Source: Terriglobia bacterium
Lineage (GTDB): Bacteria; Acidobacteriota; Terriglobia; Bryobacterales; Bryobacteraceae
Length of the DNA stretch: 45,286 nt
Assembly (NCBI GenBank): GCA_020073445.1
Contig: JAIQFE010000040.1
Coordinates: 1-45,286, forward strand
Direction: 5' to 3'
Part shown: positions 23,986 to 33,218 of the stretch, one piece after another
Layout of the letters: every line of letters starts with the position of its first letter
How positions within the stretch are numbered: the first letter of the stretch is position 1
The notes under the pieces: model-generated
What the model was told of the DNA's origin: nothing
The model's input: only the letters and a program-made list of their open reading frames with translations
The model's database searches: none
Made by a program: the position numbers and the translations under genes

Positions 23986-25521
23986 ATGCGAAGGCGATTT
24001 CTAGCACTGCTCCCTCTTCTTTGTTTATCGAGCTTGAGCCTTTGGGCCCAAGCCCCGCCACCGCCACAACCGAAACTGGTATTGGCGATTGTCGTCGACC
24101 AGTGCCGCTACGACTACATGACGCGCTTTCGCGCCGATTTTACGGGCGGCCTGAAGCGTCTCCTGGAACAAGGCGCGGTCTTTACCAACGCCAACTATCA
24201 GGCCAGTCCGACCGTCACCGCGGTGGGACACTCAACCTTCATGACCGGCGCCACTCCCAAGATGAGCGGCATCATCAACAACACGTGGTGGGATCGTGCA
24301 GAGGGCAAGGCGGTCACCAGCGTTTCCGACGATAAGACCAAACTGCTGGGTGGCCGGGACTCGCCAGGTTCGTCCCCCGAGCGCCTGCTGGTGACCACTG
24401 TCGGCGACGAGCTCAAGACGTCTGGCAAGGGCGGTAAAGTCATCGGCATCTCCCTCAAGGACCGCAGCGCGATTCTTCCTGCCGGCCACAAGGCCGACGG
24501 CGCGTATTGGTTCGACGGCCTGACCGGCAACATTGTCTCCAGCACCTATTACTTCCCGGAACTGCCAGCTTGGGTGCGCGAGTTCAATGCCACGCGTCCC
24601 GTCGACCAGTATGCGGGCCGGGAATGGCTGGGCCACCAGTTGCCGGCTGCCGCGGGTCCGGATCTGTACGGCAACGTAGACGCGACGCCGTTCAGCGACG
24701 AACTACTGCAAGCATTTGCGCTTCGCGCGCTGGCCGCCGAAAACATGGGCACAGGTCCCAAGACCGACCTTCTGGCCATCAGCTATTCAGGCGTGGACTA
24801 TGTGGGGCACCGCGATGGGCCCGATTCGCCGGAGATCCACGACATGGTGAAGCGCGTCGACAAGCTGATTGGAGCGCTGATCGATGCCGCCGAAGCGCGG
24901 GCGGGGAAGGGCAATGTCCTGGTCGCCTTCACCGCCGATCACGGCGCGACGCCGGTTCCGGAAGAGAACAACAAACGTGGACTGCCCGGCGGCCGGATCG
25001 TCTGGAGTAACTACCGGGTGGAGGTAGAACTCGCGCTCAACAAAAAATTCGGCAAGGGAGACTGGATCTCTTTTGCCGGTGACGGTGTCTTATACTTCAA
25101 CCCGGATCCAATGCCGGGCAAAAAACTCAATATGGCCAAGGTTCAGCAAGTGGCTGCCGATACCCTCCGTGCGCAGTCGCATATTGCGCGGGTGTATACG
25201 AAAACCCAGCTGGCGGCCGGTGCGCTGGGTCAGGATCCCGTGGATATCTGCATCCGGAACGGATTCAACCTGGCTCGCGGCCCCGATATCTTCGTTGTGA
25301 CCGATCCGTTTTACGTTTTCGTCGGATCGGGAACCTCGCACGGGTCGCCCTATGAGTACGATACGCATGTCCCCGTGATGTTCCTGGGTGCGGGGATCCG
25401 GCCGGGCAGCTATGCCGGCAACATCGGCGTGCAGGACATCGCCCCCACGCTTTCGACCCTGTTGGCCGTTAAAGCGCCCAGCGGAAACATGGGCCGCGTG
25501 CTTACCGAGATGCTGAAGTAG
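23986..25521 (+). CDS. PafA-like alkaline phosphatase superfamily protein
   Basis: This is a 511-residue secreted phosphohydrolase. A signal peptide (MRRRFLALLPLLCLSSLSLW, then AQA) is followed by KLVLAIVVDQCRYDYMTRF with the metal ligand D38. SPTVTAVGHSTFMTG (74-88) holds the threonine nucleophile region (Thr76 or Thr78). LLAISYSGVDYVGH, FTADHGATPVPEE and GSGTSHGSPYEYDTHVPVMF supply the remaining metal ligands. This matches PafA-type, Zn-dependent, broad phosphomonoesterases; nucleotide pyrophosphatase/phosphodiesterase activity is the main alternative. It probably recovers phosphate in the periplasm. The gene is 37 bp after the TPR gene. Confidence 0.9.
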   Translation: MRRRFLALLPLLCLSSLSLWAQAPPPPQPKLVLAIVVDQCRYDYMTRFRADFTGGLKRLLEQGAVFTNANYQASPTVTAVGHSTFMTGATPKMSGIINNTWWDRAEGKAVTSVSDDKTKLLGGRDSPGSSPERLLVTTVGDELKTSGKGGKVIGISLKDRSAILPAGHKADGAYWFDGLTGNIVSSTYYFPELPAWVREFNATRPVDQYAGREWLGHQLPAAAGPDLYGNVDATPFSDELLQAFALRALAAENMGTGPKTDLLAISYSGVDYVGHRDGPDSPEIHDMVKRVDKLIGALIDAAEARAGKGNVLVAFTADHGATPVPEENNKRGLPGGRIVWSNYRVEVELALNKKFGKGDWISFAGDGVLYFNPDPMPGKKLNMAKVQQVAADTLRAQSHIARVYTKTQLAAGALGQDPVDICIRNGFNLARGPDIFVVTDPFYVFVGSGTSHGSPYEYDTHVPVMFLGAGIRPGSYAGNIGVQDIAPTLSTLLAVKAPSGNMGRVLTEMLK

Positions 25522-25563
25522 CCCGTGGGTTGTAGAATGGATTCAAAGGAGTTCGACTCGTTC

Positions 25564-26106
25564 ATGCGTTCTTTTGTGTTTTCCTGGGCGGCCGTGTGCG
25601 CTGCCGGCCTGATTTCTCTTTCTCCGGTGAAGGCGCAGGCCCCGGCCGGCTCCACTCAAACGAAAGTCGCCGTCATTAATTTTCAGAACGCCGTGTTGAG
25701 CACCGGCGAAATCCAAAAGGCGCTCAAGGATCTCCAGCTCAAGTACAAGCCTCGGCAGGATGCTCTGCAGAAGGGCCAACAGGAGTTGTCCGATATTCAA
25801 ACCCAGCTCCAGGCTAGCCAAGGCAAGCTGAGCCAGGCCGGCGAAGCCGATCTCACGGCTCGCGGGCAGCGCAAGCAAACCCAGCTCCAGCGCCTGAATG
25901 ACGACCTCACGGCCGACTTCGAAGCCGAGCGCGACGACGCAATTCGCAAGGCCAGCACGCGCATGCAGGAGCTGCTCAAGAAGGTCGCCGAAGAGAAGGG
26001 CCTGGACCTGATCGTCGATTCAGCCGCGGCGCCGTTCGTGAAATCTGGAATCGAGATCACGGATCAGGTGGTCGCCGCGTACGACAAAGCATATCCCGCT
26101 AAGTAG
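25564..26106 (+). CDS. OmpH/Skp-like periplasmic chaperone
   Basis: This is a 180-residue protein from ATG at 25564, with AAAGGAG about 13 nt upstream. The signal peptide MRSFVFSWAAVCAAGLISLS is cut near VKAQA. The mature part begins TKVAVINFQNAVLSTGEIQK, the strand found at the start of OmpH/Skp, and continues as a long charged coiled coil (about residues 65-130) with a C-terminal GLDLIVDSAAAPFVKSGIEI strand pair and DQVVAAYDKAYP. Skp holds unfolded outer-membrane proteins after Sec export. In-frame ATGs upstream would put the signal peptide off the N-terminus. It follows the phosphatase gene by 42 bp. Confidence 0.88.
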   Translation: MRSFVFSWAAVCAAGLISLSPVKAQAPAGSTQTKVAVINFQNAVLSTGEIQKALKDLQLKYKPRQDALQKGQQELSDIQTQLQASQGKLSQAGEADLTARGQRKQTQLQRLNDDLTADFEAERDDAIRKASTRMQELLKKVAEEKGLDLIVDSAAAPFVKSGIEITDQVVAAYDKAYPAK

Positions 26107-26126
26107 AGCTGCGAAGCAAACGTTAA

Positions 26127-26621
26127 ATGCCGGGCTATCTGGATACCTATGGAGTCGGCGAGGAGCGCCGGGCGCGCCGCGGGCGCTGGATCACGAGGAT
26201 CGTACTCAGCGTTCTGGCCGTAGGCATCGTTGGGACATCCTCCTTTCTGTATTTCCGGACCTGGACGCAGGAGCAGACCCTCAAGCGCTTTTTTGCCGCC
26301 CTGGATCGGAAGGATTTTCAGGGCGCCTACCGGATGTGGTGCCCGACCGACAGTTCCTGCAAGTACAACCCGTTCGAGATGTTTGAGAAGGACTGGGGTC
26401 CGTCCACGCCCTACTCTCATGGGAGCGCAGCCAGGGTAGACAACATCGACTACTGCGGCGAGGGCGTGGTCTTCAATATTTCTTATCCCAACGCCGATCC
26501 CGTGGTCCTGTGGGTGGAGCGCAACACCAATATCATCAGCTTCGCTCCCCCGGACTGGGAACGATGTCCGGGCCGGCATTGGCAATTCCGACGCTTCTTC
26601 AAGTCGCTATTTTCCAGCTAA
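26127..26621 (+). CDS. Hypothetical single-pass membrane protein
   Basis: This is a 164-residue protein with a short basic cytosolic N-terminus (GEERRARRGRW), one membrane helix (ITRIVLSVLAVGIVGTSSFL), and an extracytoplasmic domain of about 120 residues beginning TWTQEQTLKRFFAALDRKDF. This has a DUF4878/NTF2-like opening in which a helix pair and W-C-P-T precede a small alpha-beta core. Four cysteines (WCPT, SCKY, DYCGE, ERCPG) could form two disulfides. Similar proteins seem common in Acidobacteria, but I know no function. Its 3' end overlaps the convergent PilZ gene by 15 bp. Confidence 0.65.
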   Translation: MPGYLDTYGVGEERRARRGRWITRIVLSVLAVGIVGTSSFLYFRTWTQEQTLKRFFAALDRKDFQGAYRMWCPTDSSCKYNPFEMFEKDWGPSTPYSHGSAARVDNIDYCGEGVVFNISYPNADPVVLWVERNTNIISFAPPDWERCPGRHWQFRRFFKSLFSS

Positions 26622-26972
26622 CGTAGATTGGCCGTCCTTCAACAACGTCGCGTTTAGTTTCTGCAGTTCGCCGAGCATTTCCAAGGGCAGGGAAAGCGTG
26701 ATGCCAGCTTCGTGTGCTCCATGAGTCACGCAGCACCACTTCACGCTTCCGAACAGCAGCAGATCGGGCGCTTCGATTCTGACATTCGCTCCGACCGGAA
26801 CCGGCTCCGGGACACGCAGCCGCGCACCGTGCGGCGAAACGTCGAGCAGACAGGCCTCCATAGGATGCGCGTTCGGCGTTTTCAGGAAAACGGGCAGGAT
26901 TGATTTGACGCGCGGTTCCGATCGCCTTTCCAAAGTCACCGTGACCGCCTGATCCTGTTCTGTGTGGGTCAT
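26607..26972 (-). CDS. PilZ domain protein
   Basis: This is a 121-residue single-domain PilZ protein from ATG at 26970-26972, with a strong GGAGGTG seven bases upstream. Both c-di-GMP motifs are visible: ERRSEPRV (RxxxR) near residue 16 and LLDVSPHGARL (DxSxxG) near residue 43. It should bind c-di-GMP and act through protein contacts. It is transcribed towards the membrane protein at 26127-26621. Together with the PilZ-J fusion it makes two c-di-GMP receptors in the window, though no GGDEF or EAL enzyme is present. Confidence 0.85.
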   Translation of the reverse strand: MTHTEQDQAVTVTLERRSEPRVKSILPVFLKTPNAHPMEACLLDVSPHGARLRVPEPVPVGANVRIEAPDLLLFGSVKWCCVTHGAHEAGITLSLPLEMLGELQKLNATLLKDGQSTLAGK

Positions 26973-27234
26973 ATGGAAGCACCTCCGTAAGCTCGGCTTT
27001 TTGAGGGGCAATCCGGAAACCATACGCGGATCGCGCTAAGTTCTTGTTCCGGCGGATCTCAGCTTCACTGCACGATCACAAGGGACGCGCGCATGCGGGT
27101 TCTCGCCCAATCCACCGCGCGGCTTGCCCTACTGTGGATGGCTTACGCCGCCTTACGTGGCGACCTTAAACGTTTCTTCTGTGGCCATAAGTTTTCGCAG
27201 CCTTCCGTGCTTTGCTACGCTAGATCCTTACCCT

Positions 27235-28404
27235 ATGCGTTCACGCGATATTTCAACCTGGTCCATCTGGGGATATCTTCCTGTCGCGTTCGTCTTTGCC
27301 GTGGTTTGGATGCATTCCATTGCTTTCGCGCAAAGCCAGGCCGGCGCCCCGCTGAAGCTTGATACCGGAGAAGAAATCTACAAGGCCGCATGCATCGGCT
27401 GCCACGGTCCCGGCGGGAAGGGACAACCCAAGAGCACGCTCGGCTTCGAGCCGCCTTCGACATTCCCCGATTTCTCAGATTGCAGGGGCACGACCGGGGA
27501 GAAGGAATTTGACTGGAGAGCGACTATCCACGAAGGCGGGGCTGGCCGCGGCTTTTCCCGCATCATGCCGTCGTTTTCGGAAGCCTTGACCAACGAGCAA
27601 ATCTACAAGGTGGTCGGCTACCTCAGAAGTCTTTGTACCGAGCCAGGGTGGCCGCTCGCCGAACTGAATTTCCCGCGCGCTTTTGGCACCGAGAAAGCTT
27701 TCCCGGAAAACGAAACGGTGCTTACGTCGACCTTCAATGCGACCGGTAATCCTGGCGTCGAGCCGGAGATTACCTATGAGAAGCGATTCGGCGTCAAGAA
27801 CCAGATGGAAATATCGCTTCCGTTCAGTTTCCAGCGCGCCGATACGCGAACTTGGTTCGCAGGAGTCGGAGACGCGGTGCTCGGGTTCAAGCGCGTGATG
27901 GCCTACAGTTCGAAGACGGGTTCCATCCTGAGCCTTCAGGGCGAGGTGAACTTCCCAACCGGTGATCCGGCGCACGGTCTGGGGGCTGGAGTGACTGCGT
28001 TTCAAACCTTCGGCATGTTCGACCAGGCACTGCCTGCCAAATTGAAAGTACTGGACGCCGTCCAAACCCAGTGGGGCGCGGTGCTGCCGACCCATACCAA
28101 GGACCTTCCTCAGAATTTCTACTTCAACACGGCGATCGGGAAAACGCTGGTGCAGAACAAGGGTTTCGGCCGCATCTGGACGCCCATGGTGGAGTTCCTG
28201 GCGAGCCGGGACCTGGTGGACGGCGCCAAGACGAACTGGGACATTCTCCCGCAAATGCAGGTTTCACTCAGTAAGCGGCAACATATCCTGGCGGATGTGG
28301 GTGTCCGGTTTCCAATGACGAATACAGGCGGTCGAACGACCGAAGTCCTGTTCTATGTCCTATGGGATTGGTTCGATGGCAGCTGGAAATCCGGGTGGAA
28401 ATAG
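27235..28404 (+). CDS. Monoheme cytochrome c fused to a probable outer-membrane barrel
   Basis: This is a 389-residue protein from ATG at 27235. The signal peptide (about residues 1-34) ends near AFAQS. A cytochrome c domain follows: GEEIYKAACIGCHGPGGKG with one CxxCH, and the distal Met ligand probably in SRIMPSF, with EQIYKVVGYLRSLC. From about residue 145, alternating polar and hydrophobic strands (EITYEKRFGVKNQMEISLPF, SILSLQGEVNFPTG, HILADVGVRFPM) end in FYVLWDWFDG, resembling an outer-membrane beta-barrel of the phenol-degradation/transporter type. A heme domain joined to a barrel would pass electrons at the outer membrane. The gene is 2 bp upstream of a five-heme cytochrome gene. Confidence 0.72.
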   Translation: MRSRDISTWSIWGYLPVAFVFAVVWMHSIAFAQSQAGAPLKLDTGEEIYKAACIGCHGPGGKGQPKSTLGFEPPSTFPDFSDCRGTTGEKEFDWRATIHEGGAGRGFSRIMPSFSEALTNEQIYKVVGYLRSLCTEPGWPLAELNFPRAFGTEKAFPENETVLTSTFNATGNPGVEPEITYEKRFGVKNQMEISLPFSFQRADTRTWFAGVGDAVLGFKRVMAYSSKTGSILSLQGEVNFPTGDPAHGLGAGVTAFQTFGMFDQALPAKLKVLDAVQTQWGAVLPTHTKDLPQNFYFNTAIGKTLVQNKGFGRIWTPMVEFLASRDLVDGAKTNWDILPQMQVSLSKRQHILADVGVRFPMTNTGGRTTEVLFYVLWDWFDGSWKSGWK

Positions 28405-28406
28405 CC

Positions 28407-30032
28407 ATGTTCAAATGTTTGGCGATATGTTGTTTCGGGGCGCTGGTAGTTCAAGGCGCCGATGCGAAGAAAGACGCCCACCAGAAGGTCGGCCCACTCT
28501 TCCAGACTTCCGATCGGTGCTTCGCCTGCCACAACGGTCTTAGCACCGCGGGCGGGGAAGACGTGTCGATCGGTTTTTCCTGGCGTCCGACCATGATGGC
28601 CAATTCCGCGCGCGATCCCTACTGGCAGTCGGGCGTGCGCCGCGAGACCATCGATCACCCGCAAGCCTCCAAGGAAATTCAGAACGAATGTTCCAAGTGC
28701 CACATGCCCATGGCTCGTTACGAAGCCAACGCGAATGGCCGTGAGACCGAGGTTTTCTCGCATCTTGGATTTGACGCGTCTGAACCAGGTTCCAAAAGGG
28801 ACGACAAGTTGGCCCAGGATGGCGTCTCCTGCTCCCTATGCCACCAGATTTCGAAAGACAAGCTGGGGACTCGCGAGAGCCTGGTAGGCGGCTTCGTCGT
28901 CGACACCACACGCAAGCTCGGCGATCGTGAAGAATACGGCCCCTACAAGATCGAAAACGGGCAGACTCGCATCATGCTGACGTCATCGGAAGGCTATAAG
29001 CCGACCCAGTCGGATCACATTCACCAGTCGGAGCTGTGTGCCACCTGTCACACGCTGATCACGACAGCCCTGGGACCGGACGGGAAGGCGATCGGCCAAC
29101 TCCCGGAGCAGATGCCGTATCAGGAGTGGCTGAACAGCGATTACAAGGACAAGCAGAGCTGCCAGAGTTGCCACATGCCGGTGATTCAGGAGCCGGTCGC
29201 GATCACCAAGGTGCTCGGTGTCACCCGCGACGACGCCAGCCGTCACGTCTTTGTCGGCGGCAATTTCTTCATCCAACGGCTGCTCAACCGCTATCGTGCC
29301 GATCTGGACGTAATCGCCTTGCCGGAAGAATTCGAGGCTTCTGCCAACCGCACGATCGAGCATCTGCAATCGAAAACGGCGGAGATCGCCATCCAGAATG
29401 TGAACATCGCCGCGGGACGCCTGCAGGCCGATATTTCGGTGCAAAATCTGAGCGGCCACAAATTTCCGACGGCCTACCCCTCGCGGCGGGCCTGGCTGCA
29501 TGTGACGGTGAAGGATCGTAACGGAGCGACGGTGTTCGAATCCGGAGCGCTGGAGCCCAGCGGCCTGATCCGCGGCAACGATAACGATACCGATGCGACC
29601 AAGTACGAGCCGCATTACACCGAGATTACCGCGCCCGATCAGGTGCAGATCTATGAGGACATCATGGTGGATACGGCGGGCAAGTTGACCACCGGTCTGC
29701 TTACTGCGGTGCGCTTCATCAAGGACAATCGCCTGCTTCCGCGCGGGTTCAACAAGGCGGGCGCCGATGCGGAAATTGCGGTTCTCGGTGGCGCGGCTCA
29801 GGATCAGGATTTCGTCGCGGGCGGCGACAAGATTCGCTACTCCGTGAACCTCACGAACGCGCAGGGTCCGTTCCAGGTGCAAGCCGAGCTATGGTTCCAG
29901 CCGATCTCCTATCGCTGGGCGAACAATCTGCGGCCGTACGACGCCGTGGAGACCAAGAGATTTGTGGGTTATTACGACTCGATGGCGTCGGGTTCGGCGG
30001 TCCGGATCGCGCAGGCTACCGCGGTTCGATAA
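28407..30032 (+). CDS. Five-heme c-type cytochrome
   Basis: This is a 541-residue secreted protein from ATG at 28407 (signal peptide MFKCLAICCFGALVVQGADA). Five CxxCH motifs occur in the first half: CFACH, CSKCH, CSLCH, CATCH and CQSCH. Extra histidines nearby (HMPMARYEANA, QSDHIHQSE, HMPV) can serve as axial ligands. The layout recalls the cytochrome c554/multiheme family. The second half (about 310-541) has no heme motif and looks beta-rich (GRLQADISVQNLSGHKFPTA, WLHVTVKDRNGATVFESGAL), perhaps a binding or protein-contact domain. Coupled with the barrel cytochrome before it, the pair could carry electrons between periplasm and outside or act as an oxidoreductase. Confidence 0.85.
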   Translation: MFKCLAICCFGALVVQGADAKKDAHQKVGPLFQTSDRCFACHNGLSTAGGEDVSIGFSWRPTMMANSARDPYWQSGVRRETIDHPQASKEIQNECSKCHMPMARYEANANGRETEVFSHLGFDASEPGSKRDDKLAQDGVSCSLCHQISKDKLGTRESLVGGFVVDTTRKLGDREEYGPYKIENGQTRIMLTSSEGYKPTQSDHIHQSELCATCHTLITTALGPDGKAIGQLPEQMPYQEWLNSDYKDKQSCQSCHMPVIQEPVAITKVLGVTRDDASRHVFVGGNFFIQRLLNRYRADLDVIALPEEFEASANRTIEHLQSKTAEIAIQNVNIAAGRLQADISVQNLSGHKFPTAYPSRRAWLHVTVKDRNGATVFESGALEPSGLIRGNDNDTDATKYEPHYTEITAPDQVQIYEDIMVDTAGKLTTGLLTAVRFIKDNRLLPRGFNKAGADAEIAVLGGAAQDQDFVAGGDKIRYSVNLTNAQGPFQVQAELWFQPISYRWANNLRPYDAVETKRFVGYYDSMASGSAVRIAQATAVR

Positions 30033-30038
30033 TTGGCG

Positions 30039-30091
30039 GGTCGGGCGTGCCCGACCTCTACAGATGTGTGGGGGCGAGGCATGCCTCGCCC
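30039..30091. repeat. Two perfect palindromes between convergent genes
   Basis: GGTCGGGC-GT-GCCCGACC (30039-30056) is an 8-bp stem, and GGGCGAGGCATGCCTCGCCC (30072-30091) is a perfect 20-bp palindrome. They fill the 61-bp gap between the convergent multiheme and DUF885 genes. They could work as a two-way terminator without U-tracts, or as a mobile REP-like unit. Confidence 0.6.
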
Positions 30092-30093
30092 AA

Positions 30094-31794
30094 CTATTGT
30101 AATAACGTGTCCAGTGCGGGTAGCGGCACGCCGCTCTCTTTGAGTGCCCGCTCGTTGAACTCCTTCAACGAATACGAGCTTCCTTTGCGCTGCTTGTAGT
30201 GCTCGCGGACCTCGAGCCATCCCTTCCAGCCGACGAAATAAGTCGGCAGCTGGCAGGACGAAAGCTGCGCGCGCTGCAGCTTAGCCGTCGCCTCTTCCTT
30301 TTCCTGATACGTCTCTTTCATCATCAGGTCGAGCGCTTCCTGATCGGTCATGCCCATCGTCTGTAGCCGGATGTCCAGGATGGTGTTGGCCAGCACGCGC
30401 AGGATCTGTTTGTAGAAGGTCAACCACAGGGCTTTATTGCCGTCGAGATATCCCGCGTCCGACATCATCTGCTGGGTGTAAACGGCCCATCCTTCCACGT
30501 AAGGGGTGTTCGCCAGGATCGTGCGGAGCAGGCGCCGGGAGACGGGCTGCACGTCGTTGGCGTATTCCAATTGCACATAGTGGCCGGGCATGGCTTCGTG
30601 AATCGTCAGCTCCTGAAGTCCATAGTTGTTGTACTCCCGGAGCTTCGATTCCGCCCGCGCGGCCGGCCACGCTTTCGGGATCGGCGTGATCCAGTAAAAC
30701 GCGCCGAGCTGAGGCTCGAGCGGCGGAGCGGCATTGAAGCCGCCGACGCCGTAAATGCCCCGCATGAATTCCGGCGTCTCGATCACCTCAAGATTGGACC
30801 GGGACGGCAGCGTCAGCAGATCCTTCGCCTTGACGAACGCCGTGGCCTGCGCCAGAGTCTCTTTGGCCTTGGCCATGTAGGTATCGGGCGTGGCATGCTG
30901 ACGCGCGACATCGTCCAGCGCCTGCTCGACGGTTTTCGGTGCGGCGAGTTTGGCCATCTCGGCGCGAACGGTCTTCAGATCGGCTTCGGCCGCGGTCAGC
31001 AGGTCTTCGGGCGTGCGCCCGGACGCGAGAACCAGCGCGAACTTCCGCGCATACTTCTCTTTTCCCAGGCGCCAGTCCGATGTCTTGGCCGACAGCTTGT
31101 CTTTAAGGAAATCATTGAAGTCCCGCGCCGCCGCCAGTGCCTTCGCGGCCGCCGCTCCATAGAGTGCCTTCTGCGATTCCGGCGCAGCTTCGCGCAGCGT
31201 CTTGTCGATCAGCTCGATGTTTCCGTCATTCTCTTCACGCGCCACCCGATTCCAGACTTCCGGTGCGTCCACCAGGTTGGCCTTGGCTTGATCGAACAGC
31301 GCCGGGGTCCTTTCCAGACGCTTGATGATCTGCTCGAAGCGCTTTTCGATGGGCGCGTAGTTGAGCATGTACGGCGTGTACAGGGCGTTGCCGATCAGCT
31401 CCACGTATACGGTCGGATTGTGCCTATAACTTTGGATCGTGTCGAACTCAAGAAGAGCCAGTTCGGCATTGCTCTTCATCATGTCGAGATCGGCGCGCTG
31501 CTCTTTGTCGAGCTTCGTGACATCCAGATTGGCGACCCGGAGCTGGAAGTCCTTATAGAAGGTCCGCTGCTGGTCTAACCCGCCGGTGCTGTAATCGTCG
31601 ATCAGTTCGTCCAGGGGAACACCGTTGTGCAGATGATATCCGGTCGCGGTGGCGCTTACTGGCGATAAGGCGAGGCTCCCGTAGAGGAAATCTTCTGTTA
31701 GTTTGTCGAACTGCATGGCAGGACTCTGACGGTTACACGCACTCGTGAACAGGCCGACGACAATGACTACGAAACAGGGAACCGAACGGCGCAT
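30094..31794 (-). CDS. DUF885 family metallopeptidase-like lipoprotein
   Basis: This is a 566-residue protein from ATG at 31792-31794. Residues 1-25 (MRRSVPCFVVIVVGLFTSAC, then NRQSP) are a lipoprotein signal with lipobox TSAC, so it is probably anchored in the periplasm. The family's zinc motif appears as LTIHEAMPGHYVQLEYAN near residue 415, followed by ANTPYVEGWAVYTQQMM, with the downstream Glu as third ligand. DUF885 proteins resemble carboxypeptidase Taq/M32-like folds; bacterial examples are poorly characterised, and peptidase activity is expected but not proved. It lies 22 bp after nagA on the same strand. Confidence 0.88.
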   Translation of the reverse strand: MRRSVPCFVVIVVGLFTSACNRQSPAMQFDKLTEDFLYGSLALSPVSATATGYHLHNGVPLDELIDDYSTGGLDQQRTFYKDFQLRVANLDVTKLDKEQRADLDMMKSNAELALLEFDTIQSYRHNPTVYVELIGNALYTPYMLNYAPIEKRFEQIIKRLERTPALFDQAKANLVDAPEVWNRVAREENDGNIELIDKTLREAAPESQKALYGAAAAKALAAARDFNDFLKDKLSAKTSDWRLGKEKYARKFALVLASGRTPEDLLTAAEADLKTVRAEMAKLAAPKTVEQALDDVARQHATPDTYMAKAKETLAQATAFVKAKDLLTLPSRSNLEVIETPEFMRGIYGVGGFNAAPPLEPQLGAFYWITPIPKAWPAARAESKLREYNNYGLQELTIHEAMPGHYVQLEYANDVQPVSRRLLRTILANTPYVEGWAVYTQQMMSDAGYLDGNKALWLTFYKQILRVLANTILDIRLQTMGMTDQEALDLMMKETYQEKEEATAKLQRAQLSSCQLPTYFVGWKGWLEVREHYKQRKGSSYSLKEFNERALKESGVPLPALDTLLQ

Positions 31795-31816
31795 AAAAAC
31801 CACTATACGCGCCTGG

Positions 31817-32992
31817 TTAATGACGTCGCTCGGCAAACACGCACTCGCCGTTCATATAGGTTTCGAGCACCCGCACGCGGCCGTCTTCGATCCGGAACCG
31901 CACGACGTCCGACCGGTCGCCTGCGCGCAATCCCCGAATTCGACCGCCGATGCGGCCCACCCGCGCGGGATTCACCGTCGCCATGGCGACCGCCTCCATC
32001 ACGCTCACTCCTCCGAAGCGCATAACGTTAGAGATCGCCACGTCCATCCGCAGGCTGGAACCGGCCAGCCGCGTGCCTCCCTTAAGAACAACGCGCTCGT
32101 CGTCCTTTAGCTCCACATCGACCTCGCCTAAGCGATAGTTGCCGGGCGCGCACAGCGCGGGCATCACCGCATCGGTAACCAGCACGCTCCGATCGGTTCC
32201 CTTGGCCCGCAGCGCGACGCGCAGGAACGATTCCGGCAGATGGTGGCCGTCCACGATGAAACTGGCAGCCAGTCTGTCCTCGGCCAGTTGCTCCCAGATG
32301 TAGTTCGGATGCCGGGGCAGGACCGCGTCCGCGCCATTCCCCAGATGAGTGGACAATGTCGCTCCGGCGCGAACCGCGTCGCCGATCTGCTCGCATGTCG
32401 CATGGGTGTGGCCGATACTCGTCACGACGCCTTCCCGGGCCAGGTGCTCGATGTAAGCAGTCGACTCCGGCCACTCGGGGGACAACGTGACCAGCCGCAC
32501 ATTGCCCTGTGCGGCGTCCTGCCAGCGGCGGAACTCTTCCAAATCGGGCGGGCGAATCCAGCGGGCCGGATGCGCCCCGCGCGGACCATCGTATTCGGAG
32601 ATATGCGGACCCTCGACGTGAAACGCTTCCATGGCCAGACCTTCGCGCGCGGAACCTTCGGCTAGCTTCTCTTTCGCTTGCGCCAGATTCTTGAGCGCTC
32701 CCAGCATGTCCGCCGGAGCTCCGGTGATCACGGTCGGAAAGAAGCGCGTAACACCGGTTGAAAAGATCGCGCGAATCGACCGTGCAATTTCTTCCAGGGC
32801 GTTATCTGTAAGCGCTGCAGGTGAGTTGTAGTCGACGCCGGCGAATCCGTTGACTTGCAGGTCCACGAAGCCCGGCGCAATCCATGCTGCGTTATCAGCG
32901 GGTTCCAGCACCGGATCTATGTGGGAGATTACAGAATCACCCTTGATCTCGATGAAATCGTTTGTGGAGGTTTCAATCCCTTTACATTTCAT
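31817..32992 (-). CDS. nagA: N-acetylglucosamine-6-phosphate deacetylase
   Basis: This is a 391-residue amidohydrolase that deacetylates GlcNAc-6-phosphate to glucosamine-6-phosphate in amino sugar and cell-wall recycling. Motifs are APGFVDLQVNGFAGVDYN (the Q/N variant also seen in E. coli NagA), FHVEGPHISEYDGPRGAHP (the metal-binding Glu), SIGHTHATCEQIGDAV with its His, STHLGNGADAVLPRHP, FIVDGHHLP and VLVTDAVMPALCAPG with the catalytic Asp. The length is normal. No sugar transporter or nagB gene is adjacent; the next gene downstream is the DUF885 lipoprotein. Distantly related DUF-type amidohydrolases are a less likely alternative. Confidence 0.93.
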   Translation of the reverse strand: MKCKGIETSTNDFIEIKGDSVISHIDPVLEPADNAAWIAPGFVDLQVNGFAGVDYNSPAALTDNALEEIARSIRAIFSTGVTRFFPTVITGAPADMLGALKNLAQAKEKLAEGSAREGLAMEAFHVEGPHISEYDGPRGAHPARWIRPPDLEEFRRWQDAAQGNVRLVTLSPEWPESTAYIEHLAREGVVTSIGHTHATCEQIGDAVRAGATLSTHLGNGADAVLPRHPNYIWEQLAEDRLAASFIVDGHHLPESFLRVALRAKGTDRSVLVTDAVMPALCAPGNYRLGEVDVELKDDERVVLKGGTRLAGSSLRMDVAISNVMRFGGVSVMEAVAMATVNPARVGRIGGRIRGLRAGDRSDVVRFRIEDGRVRVLETYMNGECVFAERRH

Positions 32993-33218
32993 CGGCGTCC
33001 TGCTTTTTTCACAGCATGTCCACAGCGGCTATGCAGTAACTCGAACAAACCAATGTGCAAACATCCGGTGGAAATCTGAAGTTTGTCCTGTTCACGGGCG
33101 CCCTGTCCTGGTAAGAATGTAGGAACAACATTCTGCGCGGAACCGGGCAAGTGCGTCAATCTCGGGGGAGGTGGCCACAAGTTCGGTTCCCGCGGAATCT
33201 TGCTCCTCCGCGCTGTTG

